A stretch of 64,000 bases of DNA from Neptunomonas qingdaonensis (GTDB lineage Bacteria; Pseudomonadota; Gammaproteobacteria; Pseudomonadales; Balneatricaceae). Both the position numbers and the translations under genes were made by a program. Positions 17,738 through 24,638 of the stretch are shown here, in pieces (position 1 is the first letter of the stretch; the number at the start of each line of letters is the position of its first letter). The stretch is taken from positions 62,001-126,000 of the forward strand of contig NZ_FOOU01000007.1 of the NCBI RefSeq assembly GCF_900113275.1, read 5' to 3'. Under the pieces are notes generated by a model. It was not told the origin of the DNA. It saw nothing but the letters and a program-made list of their open reading frames with translations, and searched no databases.

Positions 17738-17900
17738 AAAAATGGGGTCATATAACAGTTATTGCTAATATAACTGCATTATTCCGCTGAACATCGGACC
17801 CACAAGGAGGTGGGGTGATGGCACGTGAGCGCTGCGATGGCTGCTAAGCACGCTTAACTTAGCGCCATTCTACTCTGACCCATTTATGTGACCCCATTTA
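17738..17900. repeat. MITE-like element with GGGGTCAT inverted ends (copy 1)
   Basis: The left end AAATGGGGTCATATAA and the right end TTTATGTGACCCCATTT are imperfect inverted repeats. The first 107 bp closely match 18490-18594. The interior ends in a stretch resembling the 3' end of the LysR gene (GCTGCGATGGCTGC). No coding capacity. Confidence 0.75.
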
Positions 17901-17996
17901 TGTTAATCTTGTAAGGTTAACGCAATGGCTATATTTCAGTGGAAACTTTGTTAACGTTAGCCGCATTTATTAGCATCTATATTATCAGGTGAACAT

Positions 17997-18491
17997 ATGA
18001 GCACAGTGACTTTACAAGGCAATCCTTTTAATACCGTTGGCAGTTTACCCGCTGTCGGGGACAAGGCTGCGGATTTTAATTTAGTTAAAACTGATTTATC
18101 CGAAGTTACCTTGAGCGATTATAAGGGCACACGTTTGATATTGAATATTTTCCCTTCAGTGGATACCGGCACTTGTGCAGCATCGGTTAGAAAATTTAAT
18201 CAGCAAGCGAGTAAGCTAAACAATACTAAAGTATTGTGTGTTTCTGCTGATTTACCTTTCGCCGCCGCTCGTTTTTGCGGGGCCGAAGGCATTGAAAATG
18301 TTGAGACGGGCTCCAGTTTTCGTGCAACTTTTGGTACTGACTATGGTGTGAGTTTTGTTGATGGACCCTTAAAGGGGTTATTGTCACGGGCTATCGTTGT
18401 CATTGATGATAATGGAACCGTACTTTATACCCAACAGGTAGCTGAAACGGCTGATGAGCCAGACTACGATGGGGCTGTTGCAGTTTTATAA
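17997..18491 (+). CDS. tpx: Thiol peroxidase Tpx
   Basis: This peroxiredoxin reduces hydrogen and alkyl peroxides using thioredoxin. The 164-aa protein shows the peroxidatic Cys60 in PSVDTGTCA and the resolving Cys94 in ARFCGAEG, one position from the E. coli Cys61/Cys95 pair. Other family stretches are GNPFNTVGSLPAVGD and EPDYDGAVAVL. It is a few residues shorter at the C-terminus than E. coli Tpx: the TAA stop lies at the edge of a repeat copy that also occurs upstream of the gene. It is therefore bracketed by direct repeats of about 105 bp, within the accessory region. Confidence 0.93.
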   Translation: MSTVTLQGNPFNTVGSLPAVGDKAADFNLVKTDLSEVTLSDYKGTRLILNIFPSVDTGTCAASVRKFNQQASKLNNTKVLCVSADLPFAAARFCGAEGIENVETGSSFRATFGTDYGVSFVDGPLKGLLSRAIVVIDDNGTVLYTQQVAETADEPDYDGAVAVL

Positions 18492-18594
18492 AAATGGGGT
18501 CAGATCACAGTTGTTGCTAATATAACTGCATTGTTCTGCTGAACTCAGTCCCACAAGGGGTTGGTTGATGGCACGTGAGCGATGCGATGGCTGC
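18490..18594. repeat. MITE-like element (copy 2), direct repeat of 17738-17844
   Basis: It begins AAAATGGGGTCAGATCACAG and runs through CTAATATAACTGCATT to GCGATGGCTGC, with only scattered differences from copy 1. Its right-hand part merges into the LysR remnant. The left end touches the tpx stop codon. Confidence 0.8.
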
Positions 18595-18720
18595 AAAATG
18601 GTGTGCAGAGTTTAGGGGAAATAGTGATAACTAATAGATCTTTAATGTAGGAGGTTTATGATCATGAATAAGGGAATGAATACCTGTAAGGGTATGAAGG
18701 CTACGTCTTTTTCATTACCT
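18575..18720 (+). pseudogene. Remnant of a LysR gene 3' end and its downstream flank
   Basis: Read in frame to the TAA at 18632-18634, the last codons give AMAAKWCAEFRGNSDN, nearly identical to the C-terminus of the intact LysR at 13955-14809 (AMAAKLCAEFRENSDN). Similarity continues past the stop (GATCTTT..., GAGGTTTAT..., GGAATGAATA...). Frame upstream of about 18570 is broken. It must descend from a LysR paralogue or from a duplication spanning 14.7-18.7 kb. Confidence 0.75.
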
Positions 18721-18759
18721 GTTAGACATCATGAGCACCTATACTGAAGGACTACCGCA

Positions 18760-19158
18760 ATGAACAACCACGAGCCAAAGGTTCAGAGTGTCAGGCCAGA
18801 CCGTGAAGTCATGACGCAACAGCGTTTGCCCTACTTTATTGGCATTTCTGGACAGACAGTCAATGCCACGGGACTTTCCATGCATCTGGTGGTTATCCCA
18901 CCAGGCGCTCGGGCAGAGCCTCATATTCACGTCGGTTACGAAACCGGTATCTATGTCCTGGAAGGTACCGTATGCACACGTTGGGGACCGGCACTGGAGC
19001 ATGAAGTGATTAGCCAGGCAGGCGACTTCCTCTTTATCCCGCCGGGTATGCCTCACGAAGCAATCAATCTCAGTGAAACCGAACCTGCGCGGGCCGTCGT
19101 CGCTCGTAATGACCCCGCCGAACAGGACAAAGTTCTGCCGTTCTCTTCGGGTCGGTAA
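18760..19158 (+). CDS. Cupin-domain protein
   Basis: This is a 132-aa single-domain cupin. Motif 1 is present as PPGARAEPHIHVGYETGIYVLEG in pieces (metal-ligand pattern PHIH...E, about residues 50-62) and motif 2 as GDFLFIPPGMPHEA (about 89-102). This fold binds a metal and acts as a small isomerase, dioxygenase or sugar-binding protein; the substrate cannot be inferred. The start codon lies about 9 bp after GAAGGA. The stop is followed at once by a partial copy of the TCAGATCACAGTT repeat, which also supplies the stop of the convergent mtfA gene. Confidence 0.85.
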   Translation: MNNHEPKVQSVRPDREVMTQQRLPYFIGISGQTVNATGLSMHLVVIPPGARAEPHIHVGYETGIYVLEGTVCTRWGPALEHEVISQAGDFLFIPPGMPHEAINLSETEPARAVVARNDPAEQDKVLPFSSGR

Positions 19159-19168
19159 AAAAAAGGGA

Positions 19169-19957
19169 TCAGATCACAGTTGCAAGCCCAGTTGCAGGCT
19201 GTTGACGATAAAACTGGCACAGCAACCGATACACCTCAGGCATCTTTTCTTTGATACTTTCTGGCGCCTCGAAAAAAGTCTCACTGCACACTGCAAAGAA
19301 TTCTGCCGGACTGGTCAGCGCATAGTCATCGAGTGGCAACGGGCGGTGGTGTTTCCAATCTTTCTGCAATCGCTGCCACGCTGCGGTAAAAATATCGTGC
19401 CATTCACCCGCGCGCATATCGGGGTGCATGGGCGGTGCTCCGTTGGCACCATCACGTAACATATCAAGCTTGTGCGCCAACTCGTGAATCACCACATTAC
19501 TGGCTTTACCGTGACGCACGTGTGCGCCGCTCTCACGAACTGATTGCCACGATAAAATCACCGGCCCCCGAAGCCATGCTTCTCCACTCAAGCCGGGCCC
19601 TTTGGCATGAACGACACCATCGTCACTGTGATAGGGGCGATTGGGAACAAAATCACCCTCGTAAATAATGATAGTGGACCAGTGGTCGTACCAGTCTAAG
19701 CCAAGATGAAGAATGGGAACGCAGGCCATGGTGGCGAGCTTCAGACACATGGTATCGGTAAATTGAAAACCACCGCCGGAAGTGAAGTTTTTGCGAACCA
19801 GGAAGCGACACGTCATGTCGTGGAGAGCTTCGCGCTCAGCACCCTGATAGCGATGCATCACCGGCCAGTCCGCTATAGCGGCCTCCCACTGCGCAGCACT
19901 AAGGCCCATTTTTTTTACGCGACGATTTTCCAACCAGTTACGAAAGCGCTTAAACAT
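19169..19957 (-). CDS. mtfA: MtfA-type zinc peptidase (M90)
   Basis: The 262-aa protein is homologous to E. coli MtfA, a cytoplasmic aminopeptidase that binds the repressor Mlc (DgsA). The zinc site HELAHKLDM has His158, Glu159 and His162, and the downstream ligand region SPAEFFAVCSETFFE is intact. N-terminal FRNWLENRRVKKMGLS is also typical. Its last residues and TGA stop are encoded within a copy of the GATCAGATCACAGTT repeat, so the natural C-terminus has probably been replaced by repeat insertion. It is convergent with the cupin gene. The 237 bp upstream (19958-20194) show nothing notable. Confidence 0.9.
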   Translation of the reverse strand: MFKRFRNWLENRRVKKMGLSAAQWEAAIADWPVMHRYQGAEREALHDMTCRFLVRKNFTSGGGFQFTDTMCLKLATMACVPILHLGLDWYDHWSTIIIYEGDFVPNRPYHSDDGVVHAKGPGLSGEAWLRGPVILSWQSVRESGAHVRHGKASNVVIHELAHKLDMLRDGANGAPPMHPDMRAGEWHDIFTAAWQRLQKDWKHHRPLPLDDYALTSPAEFFAVCSETFFEAPESIKEKMPEVYRLLCQFYRQQPATGLATVI

Positions 19958-20194
19958 TTTTAGTCCGCAGCATAGTTAATGTCACTTGAAACACCTCAGA
20001 TACTTAAGCAGTAATGTGGAGATACCGATATAGAGAAAAACGGCTGATTTTACAGTGCTGTAGCGCTGCATGTATAACTACTTTACAGAATCCTGGATGA
20101 CAGGTCTGCATTTTACAGCTTGGGTCACGTTGAATAATTCTGTAACCTATTTATAAGAGCACACTCAGCTATTCGCACTAAAAGGAAAGGAGTT

Positions 20195-20425
20195 ATGACA
20201 AACTTGATGAGAAGGTTACCCTGGGTTGTGCTGATCCTTGGAACGATAACGCTAGGCTTGGCTCCTTTTACCCCTCAGCCACATCTGTTTGAAAAAATAC
20301 AAATGCTTATCAATGGGGAGCTATCCCGCGGCATAGATATTTTTGATCTTTTACTGCATGGTTTGTTTCCATTACTGTTGATCGTAAAAGCGGCGCTATC
20401 TTTTAAGCATTTCAACACTAAGTGA
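20195..20425 (+). CDS. Small inner-membrane protein
   Basis: The 76-aa protein has two hydrophobic helices (about residues 8-24 and 50-67) joined by a conserved-looking hydrophilic segment that includes FEKIQMLINGELSRGIDIFDL. I recall similar small proteins in marine gammaproteobacteria, sometimes labelled as RND-transporter related without evidence. AAAGGAAAGGAG sits just before the ATG. It lies 52 bp upstream of yheT and may share its transcript. Confidence 0.65.
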   Translation: MTNLMRRLPWVVLILGTITLGLAPFTPQPHLFEKIQMLINGELSRGIDIFDLLLHGLFPLLLIVKAALSFKHFNTK

Positions 20426-20477
20426 TGAAGATCTTTTTTGTAAACGTAAATAACCTCTTGATAAGAGTTTATCGAAC

Positions 20478-21533
20478 ATGACGCGACCTTTTTTACCGCC
20501 TTGGTGGGCAAAAAATCCACATGTGCAGACGATTTTACCTGTGCTTACAAAGGTCGACCTCCCAGTGCTATCGCGTCAACGCCTGGAGTTAAGCGATGGC
20601 GATTTTATTGATCTTGATTGGTTAGGCGATCCCTGTAACGCCAGCAGCATTGTTGTTATTTTGCATGGGCTGGAAGGTAGCTCTGATTCCCATTATGTGC
20701 GCCGCTTACTGCGGGATTGTCATCGGCTAGGCTTATGCGCTGTTGTGCATCATCATCGTGGTTGTTCTGGCGAAACCAACCGTTTGGCTCGCAGTTATCA
20801 TAGTGGGGATACCCAGGATATTAGTCATACCTTAGCGTATCTCCAACAGCATTTTCCTCAAGCAAAGCTGCATGCTGTCGGTTATAGCTTAGGCGGTAAT
20901 GTGTTGGCCAAATATCTTGGAGAGTTGCAAGGTAATAGCGCCATAGACCGCGCCGTTATTGTTTCGGCTCCTCTGCAATTATCAGCCTGCGCCAAACGGC
21001 TGGAAAAGGGGTTTTCGACTGTTTACCAATGGCATCTGATTAAGCAGCTTAGGCAGAAGGTCATCGATAAATTGAATAAAAAAACTTTTATCAATCAAAC
21101 CAGTGCCAATCAAACCAGTGTCAATCAAGCAGCCATCACTTTGAAGCAAGTTGGTAAGCTGAAAACCTTTTATCAATTTGATCATCAGGTCACTGCACCT
21201 TTGCATGGTTTTGAGGGTGTTGATGATTATTACGCTAAATCGAGTGGGCTTGGCTACTTAAGCAAGATTAATCGGCCCACGTTACTGATACATGCCGCTG
21301 ATGATCCGTTTATGACTGCCGATGTTATTCCCGCAATTAGCCAGCTCGGCACAGATGTGACGTATGAACTGCATCCACATGGTGGGCATGTCGGCTTTAT
21401 TGATGGCGGCACTCCACTCAAACCACGCTTCTATCTTGAGCAACGAATTCTCCATTTTCTGACGATGAATAACGAAGGCATTGAGTCGAGTGAATCCTCA
21501 CTCAAACCAAAAAAGACTCCTTTATCCATGTAA
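20478..21533 (+). CDS. yheT: YheT-family alpha/beta hydrolase
   Basis: This cytoplasmic serine hydrolase of the ABHD/YheT group is a probable esterase of unknown substrate. Family signatures are PPWWAKNPHVQTILP (7-21), ILHGLEGSSDSHY (oxyanion region), HHRGCSGE, and the nucleophile elbow GYSLGG with Ser137. The acid is probably Asp in HAADDPFM and the base His in HPHGGHVGF. The cap region contains an insertion of three 15-bp duplications (21090-21134; NQT(S)-rich), and the C-terminus carries an extra Ser/Glu/Lys tail of about 15 residues. The start begins MTRPFLPPWW. Confidence 0.9.
   Translation: MTRPFLPPWWAKNPHVQTILPVLTKVDLPVLSRQRLELSDGDFIDLDWLGDPCNASSIVVILHGLEGSSDSHYVRRLLRDCHRLGLCAVVHHHRGCSGETNRLARSYHSGDTQDISHTLAYLQQHFPQAKLHAVGYSLGGNVLAKYLGELQGNSAIDRAVIVSAPLQLSACAKRLEKGFSTVYQWHLIKQLRQKVIDKLNKKTFINQTSANQTSVNQAAITLKQVGKLKTFYQFDHQVTAPLHGFEGVDDYYAKSSGLGYLSKINRPTLLIHAADDPFMTADVIPAISQLGTDVTYELHPHGGHVGFIDGGTPLKPRFYLEQRILHFLTMNNEGIESSESSLKPKKTPLSM
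21090..21134 (+). repeat. 15-bp tandem repeat, three copies, in frame in yheT
   Basis: The units ATCAATCAAACCAGT, GCCAATCAAACCAGT and GTCAATCAAGCAGCC encode Ile/Ala/Val-Asn-Gln-Thr/Ala-Ser/Ala repeats in the cap region of the hydrolase. Confidence 0.85.
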
Positions 21534-21542
21534 ATTTATGGT

Positions 21543-21689
21543 ATGAGTGACAAGATTGCATTCTTCAACAATAAGGGACAGGCCCTATTACACAAAGGGG
21601 TAGCAGGCGGATATACTCAGCTACTCGACAGCACGGCGCAAGATTCACGACCCGCGCAACTAACCCATAGAGGGAAAATCGGTTTTTAA
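21543..21689 (+). CDS. Possible 48-codon small ORF upstream of the antiporter
   Basis: An open frame of 48 codons (starting MSDKIAFFNNKG, ending HRGKIGF) ends 2 bp before the antiporter ATG. No good ribosome binding site or family was recognised. The tight spacing would allow coupling to the antiporter. It could equally be an untranslated leader. Confidence 0.3.
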   Translation: MSDKIAFFNNKGQALLHKGVAGGYTQLLDSTAQDSRPAQLTHRGKIGF

Positions 21690-21691
21690 TT

Positions 21692-24265
21692 ATGGATATC
21701 GTCTTACTTACCACGATTATTACCTCGTTGTTCCTGGTTATTGCGGCGGCCGAGCCACTGGCCGCCTGGCTGCGGCTACCCTACACCGCGATGCTCGCTG
21801 CGCTCGGCATTCTGATCGGTTTAGGGGCTACGTTTTTTCTCAACACCGAACTGACCGATGCCTTAAATCCGGTAGCGAAGGCGATTCTCGATTTGCCAAT
21901 ACGGGCAGACGTGTTTCTCTACGTGTTTCTGCCGACGCTGTTGTTTCAGGCCACACTCGGAATGAATCTGCGGCGAATGCTCGACGACTGGGTGCCGATA
22001 TTGGTGCTGGCAGTATTGGCGGTGGTTGTGGCAACGTTTACGGTGGGGTTTGCGCTCGTCTGGACGAGTGCTCTGCCGTTGACCGCATGTCTGTTGATAG
22101 GCGCTATCGTATCGACCACTGATCCCTCGGCCGTGGTGAGTATTTTCCGTTCGATTGCTGCGCCGCGGCGCCTGGTGCGGATCATCGAAGGGGAAAGCCT
22201 GCTCAACGATGCGGCAGCGATTGCGCTGTTCGGCGTGTTTTTAGGCTATGTCATGCTCAACGTGCCCGATCCCACAGTCAGCGGTGCCCTGGCACATTTC
22301 CCGGTGCTGATTATTGGCGGAGCGCTCACCGGATGGGTTGCGGCACGCATCGCGCTATGGATCATGGCGCTGTTTGCAAGCTACGACCGCGCATTGGTTT
22401 CGGTGTCGGTTGCGCTGCCCTATCTTGCCTACATCGGTGCCGAGCAAACCGTGGGGGCATCCGGAGTCATCGCCGTCGTTGCAGCAGGCCTGACGCTCTC
22501 GCTTGCCGGTCCCAGCCGTTTGCCTCCGGTGTCGTGGGCAAATCTGCGGGAAACATGGGATCTGCTGGCGCACTGGGCCGGGGCTCTGATCTTCATCCTG
22601 GCCGCGTTGCTGATTCCTCGGCTGCTTGAATCGGTGGAAATCGGCGACATCGGGCTGATTCTGGTCGTTGTCGCTGCTGCGATCACGGCGCGTTCCGCCA
22701 TCCTGTTTGGACTTATGCCTCTGCTGTCGCTGTTACGGATCTCGCCTGTGGTGGATGTGCCTTATCGCGCGGCGATTCTTTGGGGTGGCCTACGCGGCGC
22801 GGTGACGTTGGCGCTGGCGCTTGCCGTCACCGAAAATGCTGCGGTACCCGTCGAGATCAAACGTCTGGTTGGCGTTCTCGCCACGGGTTTCACGCTGTTT
22901 ACGCTGATCGTCCAGGGGCCCTCCCTTCGTTGGGTGATCAGCCGTCTCGGACTCGACCGTCTCTCGCCTATCGATCAGGCATTATCCAATCAGGTTATCG
23001 CGGTGGCATTACAGAAGGTGCGCGATGACATGCGCGATACTGCCAGCAAGTTCGAGTTGCCACATGATCTGCAGCGCTCGGAAGCAAAACTTTTCGCCGA
23101 GCGCCTCGACGAGGCGGTGGGCAAGGCCGAGGAAAACGCCGGCGTGCTTGAGCGTGATCGCATCACACTCGGTTTGATCGCTCTGGCGGTTGCCGAGCGC
23201 AACGCCATCATCGACCGAATCCGCGAACGTACGTTTTCGGTTCGCTTGGCCGAGCGCGCGGTTGCTGATGCGAGCCGCCTGATCGAAGGTGCGCGCTCTG
23301 GCGGGCGTGTCGGCTATCAGCGCACGGCTCGCAGAAACCTCAGGTACGGGCGGTATTTTCGTGCCGCGCTGTTCGCTTACAATCACCTGCACTGGTCGGC
23401 CCCGCTGGCGCGGATGAGTTCAGAGCGCTTCGGCGTGCTGCTTTCGCAGCGTTTGATACTGCGCGATCTGGAGGGCTTTATCGATGCCCGTATCCGGCGC
23501 CTGCACGGTCGGCGGGTGGCGGATCTGTTACGCGGGATACTGCGCAGTCGTCAGGAGATGGTCGAGACGGCACTCGATGGTATGCGACTGCAGTTCCCCG
23601 GCTACGCTGAAGAAATCAGTCGTCGCTTCATTCGCCGAACGGCTCTGCGTCTGGAAGAGCGCGAGTACGGCTCCTTGCGTGCCGACGGTCTGATTGGCAC
23701 CGAAGTGTATACGGCGCTGATGCAGGACATCAGCACGCGACGCAGCATAGCTGAACAGCGTCCAAATCTCGATCTGGTTGTGCAGCGCACTGAACTTGTA
23801 CAACAGTTTCCGCTATTCGCCGACCTCGACAAGGTCGCACTGAAGCGTTTGAGCGGCAGTCTGAAGATGCGCTACGTTAGTGCGGGAACGACGGTCGTAG
23901 ATAAAGACAGCGTGGAAAAAAGTGTGTATTTCATCGCCTCCGGTGCTGTCGAAGTCGAAGCTTCGGGGCGAACCTGGCGCCTGGGTCGGGGCGAAATGTT
24001 TAGTCAGATGGTGGTGTCGCCGCACCGGCCCAAACGTATCAAGGTCCGGACGATCGTGCCCTCGACTCTGCTAGTGCTTTCCGAACGGCCGTTCCGCCGT
24101 CTTCTCAAACGCAGTTCAATGATTCGTACGGCGGTGTACGATAGCGCCTTGCGCTGCGGCATCGACCCCGGGACCGTCTTGGCGGAAGAGCATCTGGTCG
24201 ATGCGGCAAAAGTGAGCAGTTCTTCATCGCCGGATGCGACTGGGACGGGTCAGCGTGGGTCATAA
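21692..24265 (+). CDS. CPA1-type Na+/H+ antiporter with C-terminal cNMP-binding-like domain
   Basis: The 857-aa protein has an N-terminal antiporter domain of about 12 helices (residues 1-410) with CPA1 features: a double-acid-like STTDPSAVV segment, EGESLLNDA, and WGGLRGAVTLALALA. A long charged, partly coiled linker (about 430-690) follows. A C-terminal cyclic-nucleotide-binding-like barrel lies at about 690-810 (FPLFADLDKVALKRLSG, then FIASGAVEV, GRGEMFSQM). It probably exchanges Na+ or K+ for protons at the inner membrane, gated by ligand. Cyclic-nucleotide contacts are not convincingly conserved, so the domain may sense something else. Base use is visibly GC-richer than in neighbours, suggesting transfer. 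Confidence 0.88.
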   Translation: MDIVLLTTIITSLFLVIAAAEPLAAWLRLPYTAMLAALGILIGLGATFFLNTELTDALNPVAKAILDLPIRADVFLYVFLPTLLFQATLGMNLRRMLDDWVPILVLAVLAVVVATFTVGFALVWTSALPLTACLLIGAIVSTTDPSAVVSIFRSIAAPRRLVRIIEGESLLNDAAAIALFGVFLGYVMLNVPDPTVSGALAHFPVLIIGGALTGWVAARIALWIMALFASYDRALVSVSVALPYLAYIGAEQTVGASGVIAVVAAGLTLSLAGPSRLPPVSWANLRETWDLLAHWAGALIFILAALLIPRLLESVEIGDIGLILVVVAAAITARSAILFGLMPLLSLLRISPVVDVPYRAAILWGGLRGAVTLALALAVTENAAVPVEIKRLVGVLATGFTLFTLIVQGPSLRWVISRLGLDRLSPIDQALSNQVIAVALQKVRDDMRDTASKFELPHDLQRSEAKLFAERLDEAVGKAEENAGVLERDRITLGLIALAVAERNAIIDRIRERTFSVRLAERAVADASRLIEGARSGGRVGYQRTARRNLRYGRYFRAALFAYNHLHWSAPLARMSSERFGVLLSQRLILRDLEGFIDARIRRLHGRRVADLLRGILRSRQEMVETALDGMRLQFPGYAEEISRRFIRRTALRLEEREYGSLRADGLIGTEVYTALMQDISTRRSIAEQRPNLDLVVQRTELVQQFPLFADLDKVALKRLSGSLKMRYVSAGTTVVDKDSVEKSVYFIASGAVEVEASGRTWRLGRGEMFSQMVVSPHRPKRIKVRTIVPSTLLVLSERPFRRLLKRSSMIRTAVYDSALRCGIDPGTVLAEEHLVDAAKVSSSSSPDATGTGQRGS

Positions 24266-24272
24266 CACTTCA

Positions 24273-24296
24273 CATGGGGTCATATATGACCCCATG
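24273..24296. repeat. Perfect 24-bp palindrome of GGGGTCAT repeat ends
   Basis: The half-site CATGGGGTCATA is followed by its exact reverse complement. The half-site matches the ends of the MITE-like elements at 17738 and 18490. It starts 8 bp after the antiporter stop and could fold as a terminator-like hairpin. Confidence 0.8.
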
Positions 24297-24331
24297 GACT
24301 AACAAATTAATAATTAAAAAAAATATCTAAT

Positions 24332-24607
24332 ATGCAATCAGATCCCAAAAAACTGGTAGAAAAAAACAGAAACCTTACCCACTCCGAATTAATGAAGGTA
24401 GTCTCACATGTTCAGCGAGAGCAGGGCGATTGGATTTTGCATTCCTTAATGGTAGAGGGTTGTGATGTACCGTTTAAATTTAAGCGCAAAGGTAATTATC
24501 AAAGCTTAAAAGGTGCCAGAGTGAATATGACGTATTACTCAGAACAGGAAACTGTCGCGGGCATGAATTTTGAAGTGATGAAAGTAGTACGAATAAAAAG
24601 AGGGTGA
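24332..24607 (+). CDS. Conserved-looking small protein of unknown function
   Basis: The 91-aa soluble protein is rich in charged residues. The second half (FKFKRKGNYQSLKGARVNMT, then a motif ending GMNFEVMKVVRIKRG) reads like a small beta-rich domain, and I have an impression of homologues in Vibrio and Shewanella. No function is known to me. The upstream 66 bp are AT-rich with no clear Shine-Dalgarno. It ends 31 bp before the convergent LRR kinase gene. Confidence 0.6.
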   Translation: MQSDPKKLVEKNRNLTHSELMKVVSHVQREQGDWILHSLMVEGCDVPFKFKRKGNYQSLKGARVNMTYYSEQETVAGMNFEVMKVVRIKRG

Positions 24608-24638
24608 TCCGGGTCTTACATCTGCCCCCACTTTTTAT

